In this document: piece by piece, positions 43,476 to 52,485 of the stretch | Position numbering within the stretch: position 1 is the first letter of the stretch | Layout of the letters: the number at the start of each line of letters is the position of its first letter | Origin: Chryseobacterium sp. R2A-55 | GTDB lineage: Bacteria > Bacteroidota > Bacteroidia > Flavobacteriales > Weeksellaceae | Length of the DNA: 64,000 nt | Assembly: GCF_021401085.1 (NCBI RefSeq) | Contig: NZ_JACBFP010000001.1 | Span: 124,001 to 188,000 of the forward strand | Reading direction: 5' to 3' | Made by a program: the position numbers and the translations under genes | The notes under the pieces: model-generated | Databases searched by the model: none | Told to the model about the DNA's origin: nothing | The model's input: the letters and a program-made list of their open reading frames with translations, nothing else

Positions 43476-44618
43476 ATGAATTTCAATACCAAAGTAATAC
43501 ACGGTGGACAACACCATGAAGCAGCAACGGGTTCCGTAAATGCACCTGTATTTTTAACTTCCACTTTTGCACAGAAATCGCCGGGAATCCATTCCGGATA
43601 CGAATATTCCAGAGCGGCAAATCCAACAAGACAAGCATTGGAGGACAGTTTGGCTTCCATTGAAAACGGAGCGAGAGGTTTGGCTTTCGGTTCAGGTTTG
43701 GCGGCAATTGACTGTGTTTTGAAACTGCTCAATCCTGGTGACGAAGTGATCGCGGTTGATGATCTGTATGGAGGAACTTATAGAATGTTTGTAAGGCTTT
43801 TTGAGAAATATCAACTTAAATTTACTTTCGTGAATTTTGACGATGTTTCAAAAATTGCCGGGTTAATCAACGATAAAACCAAACTGATCTGGCTGGAAAC
43901 TCCTACCAATCCTTTGATGAAGTTGGTGGACATCAAAGCCGTGACCGATCTGGTGAAGGGAAAAAATATTCTGGTTGCGGTGGACAACACTTTTGCATCG
44001 CCTTACATTCAAAATCCTTTGGATTTGGGAGCAGACATTGTGATGCATTCGGCGACGAAATATTTAGGAGGACATTCCGATGTGATTGCAGGCGCCTTGA
44101 TTGCGAAAGATGCCGAACTTGGCGAAAAACTGCATTTCATCCAATTTGCAAGCGGCGGAATTCTCGGACCACACGATTCCTATTTGGTTTTAAGGGGAAT
44201 CAAAACTTTAGCCTTAAGAATGCAGCGACATTCCGACAACGGTCTGGAAATTGCGAAATACCTGGAAAACCAACCAGTTGTTGACAAAGTTTTTTATCCG
44301 GGATTGAAATCTCATCCACAACATGAACTTGCTTTAAGACAGATGAGAGAAAGCGGCGGAATGGTTTCATTCACTTTTAAATCGGGGAAAAAAGAAGATG
44401 CAATCTCGTTTTTGGAAAAACTGAAAGTCTTCACTTTGGCGGAAAGTTTGGGCGGTGTGGAATCTTTGGCAAACCACCCTGCTTTGATGACTCACGCTTC
44501 GATTCCTGCAGAAAAACGAGCAGAATTAGGTATTACCGACGATTTGGTGAGATTGAGCGTGGGAATTGAGGACAAAGATGACCTGATCGCAGATTTGGAG
44601 AACGCTTTTAAGCCGTAA
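43476..44618 (+). CDS. metB: Cystathionine gamma-synthase/lyase family enzyme
   Basis: This PLP enzyme of methionine/cysteine trans-sulfuration has 380 residues from ATG 43476 (MNFNTKVIHGGQ). A longer frame from TTG 43419 is not credible. Motifs are YEYSRAANPTRQALED, LAFGSGLAAIDCVL, the Tyr in DLYGGTYRM, VDNTFASPY and the Schiff-base Lys in HSATKYLGGHSD. The C-terminal SLGGVESLANHP is typical of the gamma-synthase/gamma-lyase group. Synthase and lyase activities cannot be separated by eye, so the symbol is provisional. It may share a transcript with gldBC; a terminator at 44643 follows. Confidence 0.88.
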   Translation: MNFNTKVIHGGQHHEAATGSVNAPVFLTSTFAQKSPGIHSGYEYSRAANPTRQALEDSLASIENGARGLAFGSGLAAIDCVLKLLNPGDEVIAVDDLYGGTYRMFVRLFEKYQLKFTFVNFDDVSKIAGLINDKTKLIWLETPTNPLMKLVDIKAVTDLVKGKNILVAVDNTFASPYIQNPLDLGADIVMHSATKYLGGHSDVIAGALIAKDAELGEKLHFIQFASGGILGPHDSYLVLRGIKTLALRMQRHSDNGLEIAKYLENQPVVDKVFYPGLKSHPQHELALRQMRESGGMVSFTFKSGKKEDAISFLEKLKVFTLAESLGGVESLANHPALMTHASIPAEKRAELGITDDLVRLSVGIEDKDDLIADLENAFKP

Positions 44619-44642
44619 TTATTCACTCGAAGATATGGAAAG

Positions 44643-44668
44643 CACATCAATTTGATGTGTTTTTTTAT
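44643..44668 (+). terminator. Terminator after the cystathionine gamma-synthase gene
   Basis: CACATC (44643-44648) pairs with GATGTG (44654-44659), extendable by A-T pairs, and is followed by a T tract. The stem is short. Confidence 0.55.
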
Positions 44669-44700
44669 TTAAATTTGTTTAAATTGAAAATTTAGATCAA

Positions 44701-45174
44701 ATGAGAAAAATAGATCAACTCTTCGCCGAATATGCAGAAAGTCACCAAAATAAAACCAACAAAACCATCCACTGGATTTGCGTTCCTTTAATTTTCTGGA
44801 GCATTTTGGGGTTAATTTCACTGATTCCTTCATCACATCTCTTTATTAAATATTTCGGGATGATCAGCATCGTTTCCGGTGTTGCAATTGTATTGGTAAC
44901 AGTTTTCTATTTTCGGCTATCTTGGAGAATTACCTTGATCATGATTTTCCTGATGCTGTTGATGGAACATTTCGTGTATTTCATCAATATCAAATTTCAG
45001 GACCAGTCATGGATTGTTTTTCTGGCAGTTTTTGTGCTTTCGTGGATTGGTCAATTTTATGGACATCAAATCGAAGGCAAGAAACCGAGCTTTTTGAAAG
45101 ATTTGCAGTTTCTCCTGGTTGGACCGATTTGGCTGCTGCATTTCCTGCTGAAAAAATGGGGAATCAAATATTGA
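44701..45174 (+). CDS. DUF962/Mpo1-like membrane protein
   Basis: The 157-residue protein has four predicted membrane helices. The Mpo1 family (fatty acid alpha-dioxygenase in yeast) carries conserved His residues; here His15 and His24 appear in ESHQNKTNKTIHWICVPLIF and a His in GQFYGHQIEGKKPSF, as expected. The yeast enzyme oxidises 2-hydroxy fatty acids in an iron-dependent step; whether bacterial members do so is not established. The gene is alone, between a terminator and a small lipoprotein gene. Confidence 0.85.
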   Translation: MRKIDQLFAEYAESHQNKTNKTIHWICVPLIFWSILGLISLIPSSHLFIKYFGMISIVSGVAIVLVTVFYFRLSWRITLIMIFLMLLMEHFVYFINIKFQDQSWIVFLAVFVLSWIGQFYGHQIEGKKPSFLKDLQFLLVGPIWLLHFLLKKWGIKY

Positions 45175-45257
45175 CTTTGGTCAGAATTCGAATTTTTCCC
45201 ATTAAAAATCAAGTTTTCTAAATCGCAAATGTCTAATTTTGAATAAAATTTCAAGAA

Positions 45258-45656
45258 ATGAAAAAATTGCTGTTAATACTTCCGCTCTTACTGTTATTTT
45301 TTGTTCAATGCGGAAAAAGGGACGATGAGCTTTCCAACGACCAATATGTGGGAACCTGGAACTGGAAATCCACCAATGGAAGTTTAGGAAACATCATCGA
45401 AACTCCAGAATCTGCCGGAATCGTAAAAAAACTGAAACTTACCGAAACCTATCAATATTCCATCACAGAAAACGATGTGGTGACGAAAGAAGGAACCTAT
45501 ACTATAGAAAAAGGTGTCACCAACACTGACCATGTGGAAAGAACCTACTTGGTTTTTTCAAAAAACGGCGAAAAAATCGTAATGCAGATCGATGCTACCA
45601 ATCTAATCTTAGCAGACGATGATGCCGATGGATACTCCTATCATTACCAGAAATAG
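45258..45656 (+). CDS. Small lipocalin-like lipoprotein, unknown function
   Basis: The 132-residue protein starts with a lipoprotein signal, Cys19 in LLFFVQCGKRDDE. The mature part resembles the lipocalin-like families frequent in Bacteroidetes lipoproteins: YVGTWNWKSTNG as the first strand, then EGTYTIEKG and a strand-rich remainder ending SYHYQK. Ligand and role are unknown. It is convergent with the RsmI-like gene; the stops are four bases apart, with no terminator between. Confidence 0.7.
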   Translation: MKKLLLILPLLLLFFVQCGKRDDELSNDQYVGTWNWKSTNGSLGNIIETPESAGIVKKLKLTETYQYSITENDVVTKEGTYTIEKGVTNTDHVERTYLVFSKNGEKIVMQIDATNLILADDDADGYSYHYQK

Positions 45657-45660
45657 GAAA

Positions 45661-46359
45661 TTATCTGCCTAAAACAAACACCGCCGGGATTTTATGAAGT
45701 TCCGGCTTATTTTTTTGCCATTCATTCATGGTGCGGGTTTTGATGAATTCCGTTTCCGGATCATTGATATTGGCCGCGATGCAGAGTTTGGAATTTGGAC
45801 TCAGAAACTTAATCAAATCTTCCAGCAGCTGGTTATTTCGATACGGCGTCTCCATGAAGATCTGTGAATATCCAGATTTCAGAACCTGGTTTTCCAGCCA
45901 CTGAATTTTTTGCTTTTTTTCCGACTTATCAATCGGGAGATAGCCATGAAAGGTGAATTCCTGTCCATTAAAACCACTGGAAATTAAAGCCAGAATGATG
46001 GAAGAAGGTCCATTAACAGGAATAACTTTGATATTATTTTCATGACACCAACTCACCATTAAATTTCCAGGATCTGCAATACACGGAAGTCCCGCCTCAG
46101 AAAGCAAACCAAAATCCTGTCCACTTTTCATTAGAATTCGGGCTTCATTTAAGTCAGCATTTTCGGAATATTTGTCGAGGATAAATAGTTTCAAATCAGC
46201 CTGTTTCTTTTCAGGGGCAAAAAACCTGATGACTTTCCTTGCCGTTTTTTCATTCTCCACGAAGAAGTAATCAGTCTTTAAAATATATTCTTTGATGACC
46301 GGCGCGAAAAAATCGAGCGGCGAGTTTTCAGAGAGATAGGCAGGAATTAAAAACAACAT
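45661..46359 (-). CDS. RsmI-like SAM-dependent methyltransferase (tetrapyrrole methylase fold)
   Basis: The 232-residue protein belongs to the RsmI/SAM-methyltransferase branch. Landmarks are GLLSEAGLPCIADPGNLMVSW, which corresponds to the RsmI signature, then VNGPSSIILALISSGF and FHGYLP. RsmI methylates the 2'-OH of C1402 in 16S rRNA. This shorter Bacteroidetes version is often a paralogue of uncertain target, so rRNA methylation is inferred, not shown. It is the last gene of the dnaA, LMW-PTP, RsmI-like run on the minus strand; a spacer with an iterated word separates it from the phosphatase gene. Confidence 0.82.
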   Translation of the reverse strand: MLFLIPAYLSENSPLDFFAPVIKEYILKTDYFFVENEKTARKVIRFFAPEKKQADLKLFILDKYSENADLNEARILMKSGQDFGLLSEAGLPCIADPGNLMVSWCHENNIKVIPVNGPSSIILALISSGFNGQEFTFHGYLPIDKSEKKQKIQWLENQVLKSGYSQIFMETPYRNNQLLEDLIKFLSPNSKLCIAANINDPETEFIKTRTMNEWQKNKPELHKIPAVFVLGR

Positions 46360-46386
46360 ATTGAATGACGAATTATGAATGATGAA

Positions 46387-46848
46387 TTACGAAGATTTAA
46401 TGGTGAGTTTTTCCGCAATGACGGAGCAAGCCTGATCAAGAACTTGGTACACCTCTTCCCACTGATCCATCCCGCTCCAATAAGGGTCGAAAACTTCCAA
46501 ATTGTCTCCGGTTTCCCCTGCAGATTCCAAAAACAACGAGATTTTTTTTCGTTGTTCCTCATCTTTTGCCATAGAAACCACCTCTTCGTAAACCCGCAAA
46601 TCCATGCAGTAGATTTTATCGAAATGCAACAAATCTCGATTTGTAATCGGTCTTGATCTCTGTCCGGCAATGTCGATCCCATGAGTTCTTGCGATTTCGA
46701 GGCCTCTTTTATCTGGCTGTTCGCCTTCGTGCAGGGAAATCGTTCCGGCAGAATCCACAGTAAAATGGTCGGGAAGCTTGCTCTTGAGAATTCCTTCTGC
46801 GAGTGGACTTCGGCAAATATTTCCCAGACAGACCATTAGTAATTTCAT
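46387..46848 (-). CDS. Low-molecular-weight protein tyrosine phosphatase
   Basis: The 153-residue phosphatase has the P-loop C-x5-R with Cys7 and Arg13 (MVCLGNICRSPLAEG) and the general-acid Asp in DPYWSGMDQWEEVY. LMW-PTPs often control polysaccharide export through tyrosine kinases; others act on arginine phosphates. No kinase gene is adjacent. The gene lies between dnaA and the RsmI-like gene, a conserved order in Flavobacteria, on the minus strand. Confidence 0.94.
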   Translation of the reverse strand: MKLLMVCLGNICRSPLAEGILKSKLPDHFTVDSAGTISLHEGEQPDKRGLEIARTHGIDIAGQRSRPITNRDLLHFDKIYCMDLRVYEEVVSMAKDEEQRKKISLFLESAGETGDNLEVFDPYWSGMDQWEEVYQVLDQACSVIAEKLTIKSS

Positions 46849-46959
46849 AATGAAGGAGTAATGAGTTATAAAGAATTGTCAATTTACAAAAAAATGAAGA
46901 ATATTTCTACCCTTCATTTTATATTTTCTTCGGAGTTCGGTCTTTGGACTCCCGGTTTT

Positions 46960-48414
46960 TTACTGTTTGATCTTCTCCGTCAGTTCCTTGACATACTTTT
47001 TAAGTTCTTTATCAATTTTAGAAACGTCTTTGATGGTGTCGCAAGCATACATTACCGTGGAGTGGTCTTTTCCGCCCATTTCCTCACCGATTTTGGTGAA
47101 GGTTGCATTGGTAAATTCTTTCGCAAAATACATCGCAAGCTGTCTCGGCAAAGCGATTTCTCTTTTTCTGGTTTTAGACAGAAGTTGCTCTCTCTGAATC
47201 CCGAAATATTCGCAAACTACTTCCTGAATATAAGGAATATTGATGACTTTTTTCTGGTTTGCCGCAATTTTGTTGATGGTTTCCTTTAAGAGTTCAAGCG
47301 AAAGATCCGACTTATAGATGGTGGAATAAGCGATCACAGAGTTGATCACTCCGATCAGTTCCCGAACATTGGTTTTCACCTCTGCAGCAAGGAAGTCCAG
47401 CATATCTTCAGTCAAAACAATACCATCGCGGCTTAATTTGTCAACGATGATTTTTCTTCTGGTATCAAAATCTGGAGATTTGATTTCGGCAGAAAGTCCC
47501 CATTTAAATCTGGAAACAATTCTGTCCTGAATATCCAAAATATCAACCGGCGCTTTATCTGAAGTAAGGATAATCTGTTTTCCGTTTTGGTGCAGATAAT
47601 CGAAAATATGAAAGAAACTGTCTTGGGTAGATTTTTTTCCGGAGAGAAACTGGATATCGTCGATAATCAGCACATCCACCATTTGGTAGAAATTGGCAAA
47701 CTCAGTCTGCTTGTGTGCTTTCGCGGCGGAAACGAATTGCTGGATGAATTTTTCCGAAGACAAATACAGGACTACTTTCTCCGGAAAAGAATTTTTCACT
47801 TCCAATCCAACGGCATGTCCAAGGTGGGTTTTTCCCACTCCGTATCCTCCGTATAAAAACAATGGGTTAAACGCAGTTGCTCCGGGTCTTTTCGCGATTG
47901 ATTTTGCAACAGTGGATGCAAATTTATTGCTCTCACCTTCCACATAATTGTCAAACGAGAAATCTGCCTTCAGGTTTGAATCAATGTTCACCTTCTTCAT
48001 TCCTGGAACTACGAAAGGATTGATCAGATTCTGAGTGAAAGTCGGTGGCAAAGTTTCCTGAACTTTCGGGGTGGAAATAGATTTCCCTTTCACATTCACG
48101 GTGATGGGTTTTTCATGACCGGCAGGTTTGTTTTCCATTACGGAATACCATAATTTCACCCCTTTTCCGATGTTTTTCTTTAACGCAGCAGAAAGCAAAG
48201 ACAAATAATTGTCTTCAATATATTCTTTATAAAAATCACTAGGGACTAAAAGTGTAAGATTATTGCTCACCAAGGAAACTGGTTGCACATTATCAAACAA
48301 TAAGTCAAAAGAGTTTTCCAGTTTTTTCAGGTCAGTGTTGTCTTCAGCGGCGTTCAGATTATCCCTCATGAACTGAAGACACTTTGCCCAAACAAGCGTT
48401 AAGTTTTCATCCAT
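46960..48414 (-). CDS. dnaA: Chromosomal replication initiator DnaA
   Basis: DnaA binds DnaA boxes at oriC, opens the DNA and helps load the helicase. From ATG 48414 (MDENLTLVWAKCLQFM) it has 484 residues. Domain I covers 1 to about 85. Domain III has Walker A GGYGVGKTHLGHAVG and Walker B VDVLIIDDIQFLSGK. Domain IV contains the DNA-binding signature with KDHSTVMYACDTI. The frame extends to 48471 but the extra residues do not fit. The neighbouring spacer contains no cluster of TTATCCACA boxes, so oriC is not shown to be here. Confidence 0.97.
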   Translation of the reverse strand: MDENLTLVWAKCLQFMRDNLNAAEDNTDLKKLENSFDLLFDNVQPVSLVSNNLTLLVPSDFYKEYIEDNYLSLLSAALKKNIGKGVKLWYSVMENKPAGHEKPITVNVKGKSISTPKVQETLPPTFTQNLINPFVVPGMKKVNIDSNLKADFSFDNYVEGESNKFASTVAKSIAKRPGATAFNPLFLYGGYGVGKTHLGHAVGLEVKNSFPEKVVLYLSSEKFIQQFVSAAKAHKQTEFANFYQMVDVLIIDDIQFLSGKKSTQDSFFHIFDYLHQNGKQIILTSDKAPVDILDIQDRIVSRFKWGLSAEIKSPDFDTRRKIIVDKLSRDGIVLTEDMLDFLAAEVKTNVRELIGVINSVIAYSTIYKSDLSLELLKETINKIAANQKKVINIPYIQEVVCEYFGIQREQLLSKTRKREIALPRQLAMYFAKEFTNATFTKIGEEMGGKDHSTVMYACDTIKDVSKIDKELKKYVKELTEKIKQ

Positions 48415-48517
48415 TTTCGTGCTACAATTTTTCCGGCGGTTAAAATTTTTGAGAGAAGACAAATATCTCATTTTTAAATTTTAAAAAAAAATTTTTGTCC
48501 TATTGATTATTTAAAAA

Positions 48518-48525
48518 TATATTTG
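48518..48525 (+). promoter_or_regulatory. Promoter of the thioesterase gene (-33 and -7 elements)
   Basis: TATATTTG is the -7 word. A TTTG at 48494-48497 stands 20 bases upstream, matching the Bacteroidetes -33/-7 spacing. It is the best complete promoter in the window. The ATG is at 48548. Confidence 0.65.
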
Positions 48526-48547
48526 TATGATCTATTAATTCCTTAAA

Positions 48548-48958
48548 ATGATACATACAACCCACTCATTACGAGTACGTTATGGCGAAACCGACCCCAT
48601 GAAATATGTTTACTACGGAAATTACGCCGAATATTTCGAGGTGGCAAGAGTGGAGCTTTTCAGGACTCTCGGAATGCCATATGACGAGATCGAGAAACGG
48701 GGAATTTGGCTGCCAGTATCGGAGTTTCAGATCAAATATTTGAAGCCTGCTTTATATGACCAAGTACTTGAAATCCACACCTGCATCAAAAAAATTCCCG
48801 GCGTGAGAATCGAGTTCGAATATGAAATTTTTAATGATTCTAAACAACTGATCACTCAAGCCAAAACTACGCTTTATTTTCTTGATTCCAAAACAAACAG
48901 GCCGGTAAAATGTCCGGATTTTTTGATGAAGCTTATCAAAAAAGAGTTTGAGAGGTAG
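48548..48958 (+). CDS. Acyl-CoA thioesterase, YbgC/4HBT hotdog family
   Basis: This 136-residue single-hotdog-fold protein begins with VRYGETDPMKYVYYGNYAEY, in which the Asp (of ETDPM) and the Tyr/Asn following it match the 4-hydroxybenzoyl-CoA thioesterase active site. The helix EVARVELFRTLGMPYDEIEK and the later strand-rich part (VRIEFEYEIF) are also typical. Members hydrolyse acyl-CoA, sometimes in the Tol-Pal context; no tol genes are near. It is divergent from dnaA with 133 bases between, and has its own promoter. Confidence 0.9.
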   Translation: MIHTTHSLRVRYGETDPMKYVYYGNYAEYFEVARVELFRTLGMPYDEIEKRGIWLPVSEFQIKYLKPALYDQVLEIHTCIKKIPGVRIEFEYEIFNDSKQLITQAKTTLYFLDSKTNRPVKCPDFLMKLIKKEFER

Positions 48959-49041
48959 AAGTTATTAGATGTCCATAGTAAAATGCGATGATTTGGTTTT
49001 TGCTGATAAATCACTACTCCATAACCAATCTACTTTCCCGT

Positions 49042-49734
49042 TCACAATTTACTTCCCGGCGTAACCTCATAAGGTTCCTTCCCTTTCTCAAAAACCCGGG
49101 TGAGCTCCTTTCCTTCCACGGAAATATGGTCGCCAATCTTTCGGATCCAGTTCCCTTCCCGCAATCCGACGACTTTTGTGTCATTTTGGGTCAAAAATTC
49201 CTGGATACGGGTTTCCCTGGTTTCTCCGTTGTGTTTCAAATCCGGATTGGGATCTAAATAATGCGGATTGAGATTAAAGGGCACCAATCCCATACATTCA
49301 AAACTTGGTGGGTACACAATCGGCATATCGTTGGTGGTTTTCATATTGATCCCGCCGATATTGGAACCGGCGCTTGTTCCCAGATAAGGTTTTCCGGATT
49401 CCACATTTCTTTTCAGCATTTCCATGAGATTTTCCTCATGTAAAGTTTTGACCAAAAGGAAAGTATTTCCACCGCCTGTGAAGTATCCCCTTCCGGAATT
49501 GATCGCGGAAACCTGATCTTCAAATTCGTGCAGACCTTTTACTTTAATGTTGATCCTCGCAAAAAATTCAGCTGCTTTTTGGGTGTACTCATCATGCGAA
49601 ATTCCACCCGGACGCGCAAACGGGATGAAAATAATTTCATCGACTCCATCAAAAAGTGTGGAGATTTCATCAGTCAAATATTCCAGATAATTTCCACCAA
49701 AAAGCGTGGAAGTGGATGCTAAAAGGACATTCAT
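49042..49734 (-). CDS. pepE: Dipeptidase E (peptidase S51)
   Basis: PepE hydrolyses N-terminal Asp-X dipeptides in the cytoplasm. It has 230 residues. Catalytic residues by alignment with E. coli PepE are Ser121 (YLGTSAGSN), Asp136 (TTNDMP) and His158 (NLNPHYLD), an offset of one from the E. coli numbering of 120, 135 and 157. The N-terminal FIPFARPGGI and GGGNTFLLVKTL loops are also typical. It is downstream of a class I methyltransferase gene by 21 bases on the minus strand, so both probably share a transcript, although no functional link is clear. Confidence 0.92.
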   Translation of the reverse strand: MNVLLASTSTLFGGNYLEYLTDEISTLFDGVDEIIFIPFARPGGISHDEYTQKAAEFFARINIKVKGLHEFEDQVSAINSGRGYFTGGGNTFLLVKTLHEENLMEMLKRNVESGKPYLGTSAGSNIGGINMKTTNDMPIVYPPSFECMGLVPFNLNPHYLDPNPDLKHNGETRETRIQEFLTQNDTKVVGLREGNWIRKIGDHISVEGKELTRVFEKGKEPYEVTPGSKL

Positions 49735-49755
49735 ATTTTCAAGTACAGTATAATT

Positions 49756-50379
49756 TTAGATTTTTTTTGCCACAAACCGGATCACAGATCCAAAACCTTG
49801 GTGATAAATTCCCTCATTAAGCAAAACTTCCGCCTCTTCAAGCATAACGGTTTCGAATCCAGGAAAATCTGAAAGAATTTTTTCCCTGGAAAAAAGCATG
49901 TCAAGATTTTCAGGACCGCCAATTCTGGGATCTTTTTTCCTGTATTCCAAATGGTTTTCGCTGAATCCTTCCAAAATCACCTGCCCCCCTTTTTTCAAAA
50001 GTTTGCTGAGTTGATGATGAATTGCCGTTCGGTCCAACGGATTAAAATGTGCAAAAATGAGCACAACCGCATCAAAACTTTCATCATCATAATCCAAATC
50101 ATCCAGCGCTCCAACCTGATAATTCACCGCAACTTTATTTTTCTCTGCAAGCTTCAAAGCCTTTCTCTTTCCTTCAGTACTCAGGTCGAAGGCAAAAACT
50201 TCCCAACCATTTTTCGCTGCGTGCACCGCATTTCTTCCTTCTCCTTCTGCGGCAAATAAAATTTTCCCAGGTTCAAGGTCTTTGAGCTGGTCTTTCAAGA
50301 AATGGTTTGGCTCTTCACCATACGCGTAATCTTCATTACTGTAGCGCTCATTCCAGTGCTTTATTTGCTGCTCTGTCAT
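49756..50379 (-). CDS. Class I SAM-dependent methyltransferase
   Basis: The protein has 207 residues from ATG 50379 (MTEQQIKHWNERYSNEDYAYG). SAM-binding motif I is ILFAAEGEGRNAVHAAKNGW, motif II VFAFDLSTEGKRKALKLA, and the later VNYQVGALDDLDYDDESFDAVV. The N-terminal segment W-x3-Y and FGxEPN-like part resemble tellurite-resistance TehB-like proteins, but the substrate is unknown. It heads a two-gene unit with pepE. The longer frame from 50406 adds nine residues and is less likely. Confidence 0.87.
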   Translation of the reverse strand: MTEQQIKHWNERYSNEDYAYGEEPNHFLKDQLKDLEPGKILFAAEGEGRNAVHAAKNGWEVFAFDLSTEGKRKALKLAEKNKVAVNYQVGALDDLDYDDESFDAVVLIFAHFNPLDRTAIHHQLSKLLKKGGQVILEGFSENHLEYRKKDPRIGGPENLDMLFSREKILSDFPGFETVMLEEAEVLLNEGIYHQGFGSVIRFVAKKI

Positions 50380-50535
50380 CTGTTTCGGTCTTAAAATTTC
50401 ACACAAAAAACAGGTATAAAGTTACAAAACTATTGCCGAATAAAATCGTCTTATGAATTTAATAAAAATAAAGCTGATTTTTATCAACATTACAGCATTA
50501 ATACAACTATTAACAATAATGATACAAATTATGGC

Positions 50536-50543
50536 TATATTTG
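50536..50543 (+). promoter_or_regulatory. -7 promoter element for the stress-protein gene
   Basis: TATATTTG is a perfect TAnnTTTG word, 28 bases before the ATG at 50572. Confidence 0.55.
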
Positions 50544-50571
50544 TATAGAAAATTACATCAAATATTTAATA

Positions 50572-51018
50572 ATGAATTACACGGTTGTCGGCTTGTTTCC
50601 CAATCAGGAAAATGCCAAAAAAGTTTCGGCAAGTTTGGAACTTGCCGGATTCAAAAATGAAGACTACATCATTTACAGAACAGACCGGGAAAACACGCCC
50701 GAAGAGAAGAAAAATTTCTGGGAAAGACTGTTCGGAACAGCCCAAAATGAGGCTGAAAAAATTGATGCTGAAAAACTGATCACGAGTGTTCAGGTGCAAA
50801 ATGAAGACGAGTTGGAAGATGCCAGAAAAACTTTTGCCCAAAACAATGCGGTAAATATCTACGAGTTCAAGGACATGACCATAGAAGAGGCAAAAAACCT
50901 GAATTATATCAAAAAAATTGTAGAACTGCGGGCAAAAGCTCAAATCTACTCCATTCCTGAAATTTCACTCAGTTCAGGAAGCATCAATGAAGGAATTAAT
51001 GCCGAAGTAAAGGCTTAA
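50572..51018 (+). CDS. General stress protein 17M/YflT-like domain protein
   Basis: The 148-residue protein begins with YTVVGLFPNQENAKKVSASLELAGF, quoted in part, and continues with FWERLFGTAQNEAEKIDAEK, quoted in part. This is the pattern of the small alpha/beta GSP17M domain (a ferredoxin-like unit of about 100 residues). The remainder has no recognised domain. Members rise under heat or other stress in Bacillus; the role here is unproven. It is monocistronic with promoter at 50536 and a terminator at 51045. Confidence 0.68.
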   Translation: MNYTVVGLFPNQENAKKVSASLELAGFKNEDYIIYRTDRENTPEEKKNFWERLFGTAQNEAEKIDAEKLITSVQVQNEDELEDARKTFAQNNAVNIYEFKDMTIEEAKNLNYIKKIVELRAKAQIYSIPEISLSSGSINEGINAEVKA

Positions 51019-51044
51019 TTTAAAATTTTAATTTGTTAAACAGG

Positions 51045-51070
51045 AATCCGTGCATTTTACACGGATTTTT
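51045..51070 (+). terminator. Terminator after the stress-protein gene
   Basis: AATCCGTG (51045-51052) pairs with CACGGATT (51060-51067) around a 7-base loop, followed by T residues. Confidence 0.8.
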
Positions 51071-51098
51071 GCTTGCATTTTCCCCTTAGGTAAATTGT

Positions 51099-52376
51099 TT
51101 AATATTTCCCCTTCCATTTCCGTTTCAATTCCTCCGAAATTTTCTTTTCTGTGGAATTGTTTCCAGGTTCATAGAATTTCGTGCCTTTGATTTCTTCAGG
51201 CAAAAATTCCAAATCCACGAAATTTCCTTCGTGAGAGTGGGCATAATCGTAATCTTTGCCGTAATTCATCTCTTTCATCAGTTTGGTCGGCGCATTTCTG
51301 AGATGAAGCGGAACTGGCAGATTTCCGGTTTTTTGCACTAAAGCCAACGCATCATCAATCGCCAAATAAGTGGAATTTGATTTCGGGGAAACCGCCAAAT
51401 AGACCGCCGTTTCGCTCAGGATAATCCGCGATTCCGGATTTCCGATGACGTTTACCGCCTGAAAACAGTTATTCGCGATGACCAACGCATTCGGATTGGC
51501 CAATCCGATATCTTCTGCCGCCAAAATCAACATTCGTCTCGCAATAAATTTGACGTCTTCTCCACCGCTCAACATTCGGGCGAGCCAATAAACCGACGCA
51601 TTAGGATCGGAACCGCGCATCGATTTGATGAAGGCAGAAATAATATCGTAATGCTGCTCCCCATTTTTGTCGTAAAGCGGCATGTTTTCCTGTAATACGG
51701 AAAGTACATCTTCGTTGGAGACTTCCTGTTTCTTTGAATTCTTAAAATTATTCAGAACAATTTCCACCGAATTGATCAGCTTTCTTGCATCACCGCCGGA
51801 ATACTGGATTAAAGCTTCCTTATCTTTTATTCTAAAATCGGTTCCTTCTTCGGCATTGTATTTAGCCAAAGCAATCTCCGCAAGTTCCTCAAGTTTCTCA
51901 AAAGTCAAAGACTTCAGGACATACACCTGACTTCTTGACAGGAGCGCGGAAACCACCTCGAAACTTGGATTTTCTGTAGTTGCACCAATGAGCACAATCC
52001 AGCCTTTTTCCACGGCATGAAGCAATGAATCCTGTTGCGATTTATTGAAACGATGAATTTCGTCGATGAACAGGATCGGCGATTTTCCCGAAAAAAGATT
52101 GAGTTTTTTGGCATTGTCAATGACTTCCCTCACCTCTTTCACACCCGATGAAACAGCAGAAAGCTTAAAAAATCTTCGGCCGGATTTTTCGGAAATAATT
52201 TCGGCTAAAGTGGTTTTTCCCGTACCTGGAGGTCCCCAAAAAATCAACGAGTTCAGCGTGTCGTTCTCGATCATTTTCCGAATGGTACCCTCTTTCCCCG
52301 TCAAATGCTCCTGTCCCAGAACTTCATCCAGAGTTTTCGGTCGGAGTTTTTCGGCTAATGGAATATTGTGGCTCAA
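51099..52376 (-). CDS. rarA: Replication-associated recombination protein A (RarA/MgsA)
   Basis: RarA is an AAA+ clamp-loader-like ATPase that acts at stalled forks. The 425-residue protein has the start PLAEKLRPKTLDEVLGQEHL, Walker A FWGPPGTGKTTLAEII, Walker B PILFIDEIHRFNKSQQD, sensor 1 IGATTENPSFE and, at the end, the C-terminal tetramerisation part typical for RarA. A signature SDPNASVYWLARML is also present. It is convergent with the stress-protein gene and its 5' end faces yidD, with a short spacer shared by the two promoters. Confidence 0.96.
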   Translation of the reverse strand: MSHNIPLAEKLRPKTLDEVLGQEHLTGKEGTIRKMIENDTLNSLIFWGPPGTGKTTLAEIISEKSGRRFFKLSAVSSGVKEVREVIDNAKKLNLFSGKSPILFIDEIHRFNKSQQDSLLHAVEKGWIVLIGATTENPSFEVVSALLSRSQVYVLKSLTFEKLEELAEIALAKYNAEEGTDFRIKDKEALIQYSGGDARKLINSVEIVLNNFKNSKKQEVSNEDVLSVLQENMPLYDKNGEQHYDIISAFIKSMRGSDPNASVYWLARMLSGGEDVKFIARRMLILAAEDIGLANPNALVIANNCFQAVNVIGNPESRIILSETAVYLAVSPKSNSTYLAIDDALALVQKTGNLPVPLHLRNAPTKLMKEMNYGKDYDYAHSHEGNFVDLEFLPEEIKGTKFYEPGNNSTEKKISEELKRKWKGKY

Positions 52377-52470
52377 AGTAGTAATGGTGCAATTATTTCG
52401 ATAAATTCAGACTTCAAATTTAGGAAAAATCTTGTTCCTACTTCCATCTTCCCGCTTCCAACTTTTTATG

Positions 52471-52478
52471 TACTTTTG
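52471..52478 (+). promoter_or_regulatory. -7 promoter element directly before yidD
   Basis: TACTTTTG matches TAnnTTTG. Seven bases separate it from the TTG proposed as the yidD start at 52486. Confidence 0.5.
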
Positions 52479-52485
52479 CAATGTT

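Noticed and set aside
46928-46956. Hairpin GGAGTTC/GGACTCC after dnaA as a terminator
   Set aside because: On the dnaA strand the hairpin has no T tract after it. It may still pair in RNA but the evidence is weak.
48415-48547. Spacer upstream of dnaA as origin of replication
   Set aside because: No cluster of DnaA boxes is present in this 133-base spacer. It is AT-rich but appears to hold only promoters.
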